A stretch of DNA of 64,000 nt from assembly GCF_028609845.1 (NCBI RefSeq), contig NZ_CP063191.1, positions 1,488,001 through 1,552,000 on the forward strand, given 5' to 3'. This DNA is from Corynebacterium heidelbergense. Lineage in GTDB: Bacteria > Actinomycetota > Actinomycetes > Mycobacteriales > Mycobacteriaceae. Both the position numbers and the translations under genes were made by a program. This document shows positions 1 through 14,400 of the stretch, in pieces (the first letter of the stretch is position 1; every line of letters starts with the position of its first letter). A model generated the notes under the pieces. That model was not told the origin of the DNA. It did not search any database and saw only the letters and a program-made list of their open reading frames with translations.

Positions 1-3833
<3,833 letters not shown>

Positions 3834-3844
3834 GAGACCCCCGC

Positions 3845-6800
3845 ATGGCTTCCTTTGACTCGATCGTCAACGTTGACGAGTGGATCAGCGACTACTACCT
3901 GACCAACGATGAAACCAAGGGCGAATCCTTCGGCAAGCGCGCGGATTCGACGGTTAAGCTGTGGCGCGCGCAGGATAAGGAGTCCGGGCACGCGACCTCC
4001 CCCTGGGCCCGGTTGACGGCGAATCGGGAGCGGTTGCAGACCACGTTGTCCACGATCAGCCCAGTGGACGCGCCGGAGACGGTGACGGCCGCCGCGGAGG
4101 CCATTGAAACCGCGTTCAGCTACCCCGCCCCGGCCCCCGTGCGGCTCACCCGCGCCGGTCACCCGCTGGATCTCACTGCGGGGTTTCAGCATCAGGCCCT
4201 GGTCCTGCGCGTCTCCCCGATCACCGGCATCGAGGAACTACCGGAGGCCACCGCCCTAGATCCGGTCACGCTCGCGGACAAGCCCTTTGCTGCCCCGGCC
4301 ACCAAGTTGGTCACTCAGCTTTTCCTGGCAGATGAGGCCCCGGCCTTTATCGTCGTCATTGCGGGGTCCTGGGTGATCCTGGCGGAGCGGGAATCCTGGC
4401 CGCTGGGCCGCTACCTGGGGGTGGATGTGGCCCTGGCCGCCGAGCGCAACGATACCCGCGCCCGCGGGGAGTTACAGCAGGTCACGGCGGCCCTGGCCTG
4501 GGAGAACATCAGCCAGTCCGCCGATGGCACCACGTGGTGGGCGGACACGATTGCGCAGTCCCGCGAGCATGCGGTGAAGGTCTCTGAGGATCTGCGCCAG
4601 GCGATTAAGGAGTCCATCGAGATCATCGGCAATGATGTGTTGGACCGCTACCGCAGCGCGGGCAAGGATATCGCTTCCATCGATGGCAATGAGCTGGCCA
4701 AGCAATCCCTGCGCTACTTATACCGCATTCTTTTCCTGTTGTTCGCGGAGGCTTCCCCGGAACTGGATATTCTTCCGGTGGGGGTGCCGGAGTACGACGA
4801 TGGCTATGGCCTGTCTCATCTACGGGATCAGATTTTGTTTGAGCCCCCGACGGATCGCGCCGCCAATGGCACGTATTTGTTTGAGAGCCTGGATCTGTTG
4901 TTCCGTCTGGTCAATGAGGGCCATGATCCGGGGGTCGATGGTTTTGTAGATGAGGACGCCACCAGCCGCGAAGAGGGCTTGACCTTCCGCAATCTCTCGG
5001 CGGACCTGTTCCAGCACAGGGCCACCGCCTATATCGACGAGGTGCGCCTGTCGAACAGGGCGCTCCACCAGGTGTTGCAGAATCTGCTGCTCACCCGGGA
5101 GGCCAAGGGTAAGGAACGCGGCTATGTGTCCTACGCATCGCTGGGCGTGACGCAACTGGGCCAGGTGTATGAGGGCCTGATGTCTTTCACTGGCTACATT
5201 GCCGACCAGGAATTGGTGGAGGTCGCGCCCCACGGGGATCCCTCGAAGGGTTCCTGGGTTATTCCACCTGAACGAGCTGAAGATCTGCCCGACGATAGTT
5301 ACGTGTTGGAGGTCGTGGGCGACGGTTATTCCGGCACGATGACCCGCAAGCGGCGCTATCCCAAGGGTTCGTTTGTCTACCGGCAATCCTCCAGGGATCG
5401 GGAGCGATCTGCCTCCTTCTATTCCCCGCCGGTGATTACGGAATTTACCGTTGGGCAGGCATTGGAGGAGCTTCGGGGTTCTGGACGGATTAGCGAGGCG
5501 GACGACATCCTGGGGTTGAGCATCTGCGAGCCCGCAATGGGTTCCGGGGCCTTCGCCGTGGAAGCGGTGAACCAGCTCGCGGAGCTGTACCTGGAGCTGA
5601 AACAGCAGGAGCTGGACCAGCAGGTTCCAGCGGAGGACCTTACCCAGGAGCTGCAGCGGGTGAAGGCATATATCGCCCTGCACCAGGTGTACGGCGTGGA
5701 CTTAAACCAAACGGCAGTGGAGCTGGCCGAGATCTCCCTGTGGCTCAACACCATGACCGCCGAGCTGAAAGCCCCGTGGTTCGGCTTGCACCTGCGCCAC
5801 GGCAATTCGCTGATCGGTGCCACGCGCTCAACGGTGCACTCGAAGGACCTACAGACCAAGAAGTATCTGCAGGAGGCCCCACGCCACCACAGCGTGCGCA
5901 CGGTGGCACAGAACATTCTGCCTGTTCAGCAGGATCCGGAGATGAAGGGCCGGGTCCACCACTTCCTGGTGCCTTCGCCAGGCTGGGGTGCAAGCAGCGA
6001 TTCCAAAGAATTAAAGGACATGGCCGCGGATGACGTGAAGGCCATGAAGGACTGGCGTAGATCCATCCAGCAACGGTTCGGCCCTAAACAGGCAACCGCG
6101 CTGGAAGCACTCTCCCAACGCGTGGAGGTGCTATGGCGGTTTGCGCTGGTGCGCCAGCAGATAGCGGAACGGCAGATCCGCCGCGGGGTGCAAGTATGGG
6201 GCCAGCCACCGGCAAGGGAGAAAGGCGCGGTTGCTCGCAAGGACATTGAAGAAGCGCTGTTCGTGGACCTCAACGGCTCTTACCAGCGCCTTCGGTTGGT
6301 CATGAATGCTTGGAACGCCCTGTGGTTCTGGCCGCTGAGCGAGGTTGCGTCGCTACCCAGCCAGGAGGAGTGGCTCGCAATGCTTGAGCATGCCCTAGGG
6401 AAAGCCAACGAGACCTTCACATCCGGCACGCGGCAGGCGGAGGGCTTTGGCTTCGGCATGGAATGGGAGGACCTGGACTACATCGAAAGCATCGAGTTCG
6501 AGGCCTCCGGTGCCTTGAAGCACAACGAGCTCCTCCAGGCCCACCCGTGGCTGCGCATTGCGGAGCGGGTGAGCGAGGAGCAGGCTTTCTTCCACTGGGA
6601 CCTGGACTTCGCCCCAGTGATGGCGAAGGGCGGGTTCGACTTTCAGGTGGGAAACCCCCCATGGGTGCGGCCGCGAACGGACGTCGACGCGCTGCTGTCC
6701 GAACACGATCCTTGGTTCAAGCTTGCCCACAAGCCGACGCAGGCTGCCAAAAAAGCGCGTCGCTCGGCGCTGTCTGCACACCCCGCTGTGCTCGAGACGC

Positions 6801-8425
6801 TCTCGCGCGGGCTGGGCGAGACGGGCGTAACGGCCGAAGTTTTGGGCGATGCCACCAGGTACCCCCACCTTGTCGGCCAGCAGCCGGACCTCTACCGGGC
6901 CTTCATGGAACGGACGTGGATGAACGCGAGCGATAGCGGTGTGATCTCACTGATCCACCCGGAGTCGCACTTCACGGAGAAAAAAGCAGCGCCTCTTCGC
7001 GCGGGTACATACCGACGCCTTCGGCGGCATTGGCAGTTTGTGAACGAGCTATCTCTGTTCGATGTAGATCACCACGTTGCATACGGCGTCCATGTCTACT
7101 CGACAGCACGGGAAGAACCTGCTTTCCTCTCCGCAGCTTCTCTTTACCACCCACGAGTAGCTTTAGACTCTCTGCATCATGACGGGACTGGAACCCCTCC
7201 AGGCTTCAAGGACGACAATTACAACTGGGACCTGCGCCCGCACCGTGACCGCATTGCCACGGTCGACCGGGAAACGCTGGAAGTATGGAAGTCGATCCTG
7301 GAGAGCCCGGACACCCCCCTGCTGCAGACCCGAACTGTGTACACCGTGAACACCGAGGCGGCCGCCGTCTTGGAGAAACTCGCTGCGGCACCACGGATCA
7401 GAACTCTGGGGCTCCGGTTTTCCAATGGATGGCACGAATCGGGCGATAAGAAAAAGGGGTACTTCGACACCTCATGGCAGCACCCACAGTCCTGGTCGGA
7501 CGTCATTCTGCAGGGGCCCCACCTGGGTGTATCCACGCCGATGATCAAGCAGCCGAACCCCACGATGAGGCACAACCAGGACTGGTCTGAGATTGATCTC
7601 GAAGGCATCCCGGAGGACTTCATCCCCGCCACGGCCTACCTGCCTAACCGAGGAAAAGACGATTACGACACCGCCTACGGCTACTGGGAGACAGCGGAGG
7701 GGCGAACCCCGGTTGCCAATCACTTCCGCGTTGCGTGGCGAAATATGGCGGCCACAACCGGATTTCGTACCGTCTACCCGGCGATAATCGCTCCCGGAAC
7801 AAAGCATGTCCATACTGTGACGTCCGCTGGCCCGCTGAATTCGCTCCCGGCAGTAGCGGCTGCTTCGGTTGCTAGTGCTAGCCTTGCCGATTTTTTCTTT
7901 CGCTCTACGGGAATGGGCCACATTAGTGCGCCAGAGTTCACCAACCTTCCCCTCGGCACCGAGAACGCCCTCTGGCCCACCGCGGCCCGCAATTACCTCC
8001 GCCTCAACTGCCTCACCCGCGCCTACGCGCCCCTGTGGGAGCAGATCACCGGGGAACAGTGGACCCCCGAGACCCCGCTGCGCAACGCCCGGGAGCGCTG
8101 GCACGCCCAGAACGAGATAGACGCGATCGTGGCCCTCTCCCTCGGCGTGACCGCCGACGAGCTGTGCATGATCTACCGCACCCAATTCCCCGTCATGCGC
8201 CGCTACGACCAAGAAGACCTTTACGATGCCAATGGGCGAAAGGTGCCCAAGGCAATCGCTCGGGACCACACGAAGCTCGCCCCCGGCGAGGAACTCTCCG
8301 ACCAGCAGCGCACCTGGACCCACCCCCAATCCGGCGTCACCTACACCTTCCACTACCCCTTCCAGCCACTGGACCGCGAAGCCGACCTGCGCGCAGCCTA
8401 CGCGAGGTTCGCCAAGGAACTCTGA
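3845..8425 (+). CDS. Large class I adenine-type DNA methyltransferase (DrmMI/PglX-like)
   Basis: A 1526-residue protein with a central methyltransferase core. Motif I, the SAM-binding loop EPAMGSGAF, is at about 562-570. The catalytic motif IV NPPW is at 937-940, the N6-adenine type. The roughly 370-residue gap between them and the long N- and C-terminal regions are typical of DISARM and BREX methyltransferases, which combine modification with target recognition. No nuclease motif is obvious. Expected role: methylate host sites so that the helicase/nuclease partners spare self DNA. It sits between the SNF2 gene (11-base gap) and the DUF1998 helicase, whose ATG begins one base after this gene's TGA. 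Much of the N-terminal 500 residues matches no domain I can name with confidence. Confidence 0.9.
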   Translation: MASFDSIVNVDEWISDYYLTNDETKGESFGKRADSTVKLWRAQDKESGHATSPWARLTANRERLQTTLSTISPVDAPETVTAAAEAIETAFSYPAPAPVRLTRAGHPLDLTAGFQHQALVLRVSPITGIEELPEATALDPVTLADKPFAAPATKLVTQLFLADEAPAFIVVIAGSWVILAERESWPLGRYLGVDVALAAERNDTRARGELQQVTAALAWENISQSADGTTWWADTIAQSREHAVKVSEDLRQAIKESIEIIGNDVLDRYRSAGKDIASIDGNELAKQSLRYLYRILFLLFAEASPELDILPVGVPEYDDGYGLSHLRDQILFEPPTDRAANGTYLFESLDLLFRLVNEGHDPGVDGFVDEDATSREEGLTFRNLSADLFQHRATAYIDEVRLSNRALHQVLQNLLLTREAKGKERGYVSYASLGVTQLGQVYEGLMSFTGYIADQELVEVAPHGDPSKGSWVIPPERAEDLPDDSYVLEVVGDGYSGTMTRKRRYPKGSFVYRQSSRDRERSASFYSPPVITEFTVGQALEELRGSGRISEADDILGLSICEPAMGSGAFAVEAVNQLAELYLELKQQELDQQVPAEDLTQELQRVKAYIALHQVYGVDLNQTAVELAEISLWLNTMTAELKAPWFGLHLRHGNSLIGATRSTVHSKDLQTKKYLQEAPRHHSVRTVAQNILPVQQDPEMKGRVHHFLVPSPGWGASSDSKELKDMAADDVKAMKDWRRSIQQRFGPKQATALEALSQRVEVLWRFALVRQQIAERQIRRGVQVWGQPPAREKGAVARKDIEEALFVDLNGSYQRLRLVMNAWNALWFWPLSEVASLPSQEEWLAMLEHALGKANETFTSGTRQAEGFGFGMEWEDLDYIESIEFEASGALKHNELLQAHPWLRIAERVSEEQAFFHWDLDFAPVMAKGGFDFQVGNPPWVRPRTDVDALLSEHDPWFKLAHKPTQAAKKARRSALSAHPAVLETLSRGLGETGVTAEVLGDATRYPHLVGQQPDLYRAFMERTWMNASDSGVISLIHPESHFTEKKAAPLRAGTYRRLRRHWQFVNELSLFDVDHHVAYGVHVYSTAREEPAFLSAASLYHPRVALDSLHHDGTGTPPGFKDDNYNWDLRPHRDRIATVDRETLEVWKSILESPDTPLLQTRTVYTVNTEAAAVLEKLAAAPRIRTLGLRFSNGWHESGDKKKGYFDTSWQHPQSWSDVILQGPHLGVSTPMIKQPNPTMRHNQDWSEIDLEGIPEDFIPATAYLPNRGKDDYDTAYGYWETAEGRTPVANHFRVAWRNMAATTGFRTVYPAIIAPGTKHVHTVTSAGPLNSLPAVAAASVASASLADFFFRSTGMGHISAPEFTNLPLGTENALWPTAARNYLRLNCLTRAYAPLWEQITGEQWTPETPLRNARERWHAQNEIDAIVALSLGVTADELCMIYRTQFPVMRRYDQEDLYDANGRKVPKAIARDHTKLAPGEELSDQQRTWTHPQSGVTYTFHYPFQPLDREADLRAAYARFAKEL

Positions 8426-8426
8426 G

Positions 8427-11400
8427 ATGTCCAACCTCATCCCCACCCATGCCAGCCAGCACGTCCTCAACGGCCTCAGCGAATACCTCGCGACCAGCTT
8501 CTCCCTGGCTGAACAATCCACTGCGAATAGCCTCAAGGCATTCCTCACGGACCCGGACACGGGCATGTTCCACGGCCCCTACGTGCGCACGCGCCTGCCC
8601 TACGAACCTGCCACCAACTGGGAAGGCTCCCTGCCCTGGCTGCCGGATAACTTCATCCCCTATAGGCACCAGGCAGAAGCGTTCCGGCGATTGGCGTCCC
8701 AAATAAACGGCCAACCCCGCACCCCACAGCCCACCCTTGTGGTCACCGGAACCGGATCGGGCAAAACGGAATCCTTCCTCTACCCCATCCTCAACCACTG
8801 CCTCAGCACCCCCGGCAACGGCATCAAGGCCCTCATCCTGTACCCCATGAACGCGCTGGCCAACGACCAAGCCGCGCGCCTGGCCGACCTCATCACAACC
8901 GACCCGCGTCTAAAGAACATCCGCGCGGGCCTGTACACCGGGGAGGCCACCAAAACACCGCGCCGCACCGTCACCGGGGACGGATTGATCACGGACCGGG
9001 AGACCATCCGCAAAGCCCCACCGGAAATCCTGCTGACGAACTACAAGATGCTGGACCAGTTGCTGCTGCGCGGCGCAGACCAGCCGCTGTGGGAAGCATC
9101 CGCAACCACACTGCAATACGTGGCTCTCGACGAATTCCACACCTACGACGGGGCCCAGGGCACCGATGTTGCTCTGTTGTTGCGGCGGATGGGGATGAAG
9201 CTGAAATCCCTGCAGCCGGCGGGTTTTCTTAACGACGCCGAGTCGGCGCGCCCCCTGGGCCGCATCACCCCCGTGGCCACCTCCGCCACGCTCGGCGATA
9301 ACACCGGGGAGCCCGCGGAGATGCTTCGCTTCGCGCACACCATCTTCGGCGAGGAGCTATCGGCCGACGCTGTGGTGCGAGAGACCACGTTGAGCTACCC
9401 GCGGTGGCAAGAGATGATCACGGAATTCGTCGGCGGGGGTGCGGGCGCGGCGCCGACGAGGTCGGGTGTGCCGAGCGTGAGTGAGATCCAGGAGATCAAC
9501 CGGAATATCGCTCGGCTGGCGGGTGATCGCGTGGGTGAATGGGCGGGTGAGTCGGCGGGTGACCGGGTGGGTGAGCAGACGGACTTTGCCGAGATCGTGC
9601 ACCGGGAGTTCTGCGAGAGCGTCTTCAGGTGCGCTCACGACCTGAATTCGGCGGTGTTGGCGGCCGCCCACAGCGAGCTTTTCAGACGGATCTTGGAGCA
9701 CACCACCCGACCGGTCGCGCTAATGGAACGGGCGGGTGATAGCACCCCGGACGTGGTCGGCGAAGCGGAAGAGGATGCGCTTACCCGGAACGTCTTCCCC
9801 ACGGAGGATCTACGGCAGGTGGGCGACGGCGCCGGGGAATTCCTGGCCCACGCCCTGACCGAGCTGGCCTACCTGCGCGCCGAGTTCGGCAAACGCCACG
9901 GGTGGCACGGGAAGAAATTTCCCGGGGTGGAAACGCACCTGTGGGTCCGGGAGGTCTCCCGCATCGACCGCCGCGTGGAGCTGGATGCGACCGGTCCAGA
10001 GATGTTCCGCTGGTCCGACGATGGCGCCACCAGCGGCACCTGGCTGCCCGCCTGCTTCTGCCGCAACTGCGGGCGATCCGGGTGGATGGCCGCGGCCCAA
10101 CCGGCCGACGAGTTTTTGGAGACCACCCCGCGCAAGATCCGCCGACTGGGGGTGAACCGGCCGACCTGCCGGCGCCCGCTCATCGATGCCAGCAGTGAAG
10201 CCAAGACTCAACACGCGCGCGGCAACGACGAGGGCACCGCCCTCCAATGGCTGAACCTGCCCAACGCCACGCTGAGCCCCACCACGCCCTCCGAAGGTGA
10301 GCTGGATACCGGCGGGATCGTCCCCGTCCTCACCTACGCGGGTGAGGACGCAGAAGCCCTCGCGGAGAAGGACGTTTGCCCCTCCTGCGGCGAGCCGGAC
10401 GCCATCCGCTACCTCGGTTCCTCCGTAGCCACGCTGCTGTCGGTGGCCGTGTCCAACCTGTTTGGTATGGATGACCTGGCCAGTGACGAAAAGAAGTCCC
10501 TCGTCTTCGTCGATTCGGTTCAGGACGCCGCCCACCGGGCAGGCTTCATGCAGTCCCGCGCAAGGACCTTTGCTTTCCGTACCCGCACGGCCGCGGTGGT
10601 GACCGACCGCGGCGCTGGCACGGTAAGCCTGGCCGAGCTGCCGCAACTGCTGATCGACAGTGCCGATCGCAGCGCCGATAGGGACCGGGCCCGCTTCGAG
10701 CTGCTGCCGCCGTGGGTGACCGAAAACCCCGCATTCCGCCCCTTCTGGGACCCCACGGCCACCCCGCGGGCCAGGGCAGCATCGCAGCAGATGCTGCACG
10801 CCGTGCTGGCGCTGGACGTCGCCCTGGAGTTCGGCGATCGGGCGGACCTGGCCCGCTCCCTGGTGTCCACCGGGACGCTGTCGGTGGGCGTGGACGTGCC
10901 CACGGAAACGTTGCGGCGCGTGACGAGCCGAAGCGACATGCTGCCGCTGGGCGATTCCGAGCGGCTGGTCGCATGGGCCCGCGGCATTGTGGAATACATG
11001 CGCTTGACCGGCGGCGTGTACACCCCGTTACTCAAGGGGTACATCGAACATGACGGAAATACCTTCCTACTAAACCGTCGAGAATCCGGCCAACGGGGTA
11101 TTCCGACTTTCCCGCTGGGCGGGGCGCCGCGATTCCCCCGCCAGGGGAAACCCCTATCCCGGGCAGGTCGGGAGGAGTCGACACTGCCGATTGCGTCGTC
11201 CCGGGGGTGGTTTGCCAGGTGGACGGCGAAACAACTGGGCATTTCCGTATCGGAGGCGGCACGGTGCTGCGGCGACCTGTTCGATCAGCTCGCTGAGGAA
11301 GGCGTTGTTCGGGCGCACAGCACCGCCAGCAATGCCACGATGTACTCCTTGGACCCCGCCACCATCCTGGTCGGGCCGGAGGCGGACCACCACATTCTGG

Positions 11401-14400
11401 AATGCTCCGTGTGCCACCGGAGATTCGGGGTGAATGCCGGCGGGCGGGAGATTTTGGCGGGAACGCCCTGCCACTCGATTGGGTGCGAGGGCAGTTTTCA
11501 GCCGGTGAAGAATGCGGACAACTATTACCGGCAGTTGTATAGCTCCCGCGATGTGCGCACCGTGATCAGCCGGGAGCACACCAGTTTGCTGCCCACCAAG
11601 GATCGACTGCGGGTGGAGGAGCAATTTAAGGCCAGCGGAGGGGATCAGGCGCCGGACGGCCCGAACGTTCTGGTGGCCACGCCCACCCTGGAGATGGGTA
11701 TTGATATCGGCGACCTGTCCACGGTGATGCTGGCGAGCTTGCCAAATTCCGTCGCGTCCTATGTGCAGCGGGTGGGCCGGGCTGGGCGGCTTTCCGGTAA
11801 CTCGCTGGTCATTGCCGTGATCCGCGGGCGCGGAAAGGCGCTGGCCCGCCTGGAGCGGCCGCTGGAGACGATTGCCGGAACGGTGCAGCCACCGGCGGCG
11901 TTTCTCTCCGCGCGGGAGATTCTGCAGCGGCAGTTCATCGCCTATCTGTTAGACACCATGGACCTGGAAGCCGCAGGTGTTCGCGGGCATAAGGCCACCA
12001 GCGTGTTCGACGGGTCGGGCGAGACCAGCGTGATTGATGCGCTGGTCGGCCGCATTAAAAACGGGATCGAGCGGCAGCTTGCGGAGTTTATTTCCTCCCT
12101 GGCGCTTCCCGCCGGAGCGCCGGTGATTGGGGAATTGCGCGAATGGGCGGACACAGAGCTCACGGCAGTACTGGAGCAGAAGCGGCAGGAATGGCTGGGT
12201 GGGCGCGCCCTGCTGCGGCAACGGCGCCAAGCCCTGTTGGAGGCCCGGGAAGAGCTGGTGCAACGGGAACGAACTGGCAGTGGTGATGATGAAACGATGG
12301 AGCGGCTACGGGCCACGAAATCGGCGCTAAAGTTCGTCCGCACGCAACTGGACGAGCAATACGATAACGAGCCGTGGATCTCGGCCCTGGAACGCTGCGG
12401 CCTGTTACCCAACTTCACCCTGCTGGACGATGCGGTGGAATTTCACGTGTCGGTTTCCCGATCTGGCACGGACGGTGAAGTGGAAACAACCACTCGCGAA
12501 TACAGCCGCGGCATAGCGTCCGGGTTATTCGAGATGGCGCCGGGGGCGACCTTTTACGTGCAGGGAATTGCCGCGCGGGTGGATTCCGTGGAATTGGGCC
12601 CGAACAACGCAAACATTCAGCAGTGGCGCTTGTGCCCCCGGTGCTCCTACTCCCAGATCGAGCAGGTGGATAGCCAGGTTCGTAGTTGCCCGCGGTGCAA
12701 CGATGCGGGTTTTGCCGATACCAGCCAGGTGCTCAATGTTGTGGAAATGTCCAAGGTTTATGCGTCAGTGGATTATGCCCGCTCTGCGATTACGGACGCC
12801 ACCGACGACCGCGCGTCCCAACGCTTCGAGCGCACGGTGTCCATGATCGTCCCGCCCGGAGGGTATGGGCGGGGTTGGTACCTGGAGAACACCGGCTTTG
12901 GCGTGCAGTATTTGCCGAAAGTGGAGCTGCGGTGGCTCAATTTGGGCCGGCCCGTCGGCGGTGGGCGGCACACCCTGTGCGGTGAGGAGATCGAGGCCCC
13001 GCAGTTCCGCATGTGTCGGCAATGTGGTCACCTGGATTCGCGGGCCGGGAAAAACGACTGGCGGGACCATAAGCCCTGGTGCCCGAAGCGGCGGCGCGGC
13101 GAGGAGGAGGACGCGATTCTGCTGGCCCTGGGGCGCAGGATGAGCACCCAGGGCGTGTTGATGCACCTGCCCCCGGAGATCGCGGCGGCGGACAACAATG
13201 CCATGCCGAGCCTCATCGCGGCTTTGCGAATGGGGTTCAAGCTGGCGCTCGGCGGCAACCCGAACCACCTGGACGTCACCAGCGTGTTTGATAGCAGCGC
13301 GAAGGGGGTGAGCCAGAAGCTCCTGTTGCACGATTCGATTCCTGGCGGGACCGGATATCTGGAGCAATTCCAATCCCCGTTAGACATCCGGGTGCTGCTG
13401 ATGAAGGTCTACGAGCAATTGGTGAACTGCGGCTGCCGGAACGACCAGCGGGCGGCCTGCCCCGATTGCCTGCTGCCGTACACCTACGAGGGCGAAGCCG
13501 ACAAGACTTCCCGGGAGACAGCCCTGGGTGCGCTGACCAAGATCCTGCTGGACGAACCGCACCCGGAGGGCGGAGCTGCGGTGGATGTCGGCGACAGCGC
13601 GGACCTCGGCTTGTGGACGAACAAGATCACCGAGGAGGAGCCGGAGGCCAGCGCCCGTTCCAAGCTGGAGAGCCGCTTTTTGGAACAGCTCCGTGCGGAC
13701 CTCAAGCATTGGGAGGCCACGGTGGTGGAAAAGACCGTGGGCAACAATGCTCGTTGGACCATCACTTTCCCTAAGTCCAAGATCCAGTGGGTGATGGAGG
13801 AGCAAAAAGACTTCGGTTTTACCCGGCCGGATTTTTACTTCTCCACAAGCGGCGCCGCCGTGGACGACATTGCGCTCTACCTCGACGGCGCGGAGTTCCA
13901 CGCCAGCGCGACGCACTACTCCGTGGCGGAGGACATGACCAAGCGCCGACGGTTGGCCCGGCGTAGCATCCTGCCGTGGTCCATGACCATGCATGATCTG
14001 GATCTGCGTTACAACGCGGCACAGGGCATCTTCGCCGACACGCCGCCGTGGTTCGTCTCGGGGATCCGGGCGCACCTCAACACCGTTCTTTCGCTGCAGG
14101 ATGATGTGCATAGCCTGCTGCTCCAGGATCCAATGACGCAGTTGCTGGAAATCCTGCGGGAACCGCTGAAGCCGTGGAAGAACCTGGGAGCCGCTGCCGT
14201 GGCTCACGCCCAGATCTCCACCGACTTGAACGCACGCGCCACGCAGCAGCCCCGTCCTGGCGGCGAGCCCCGTTTCCGCACCGGTACGCTATCGCCCCGG
14301 ATCGACTTCATCAACAGGGGCCAGCACTCCCACCTCTCACTCATCGTCGTTGATCGGGAGCCTGACCAAGCGGAGTGGAACCGTTTCCTCACCCTCGGCA

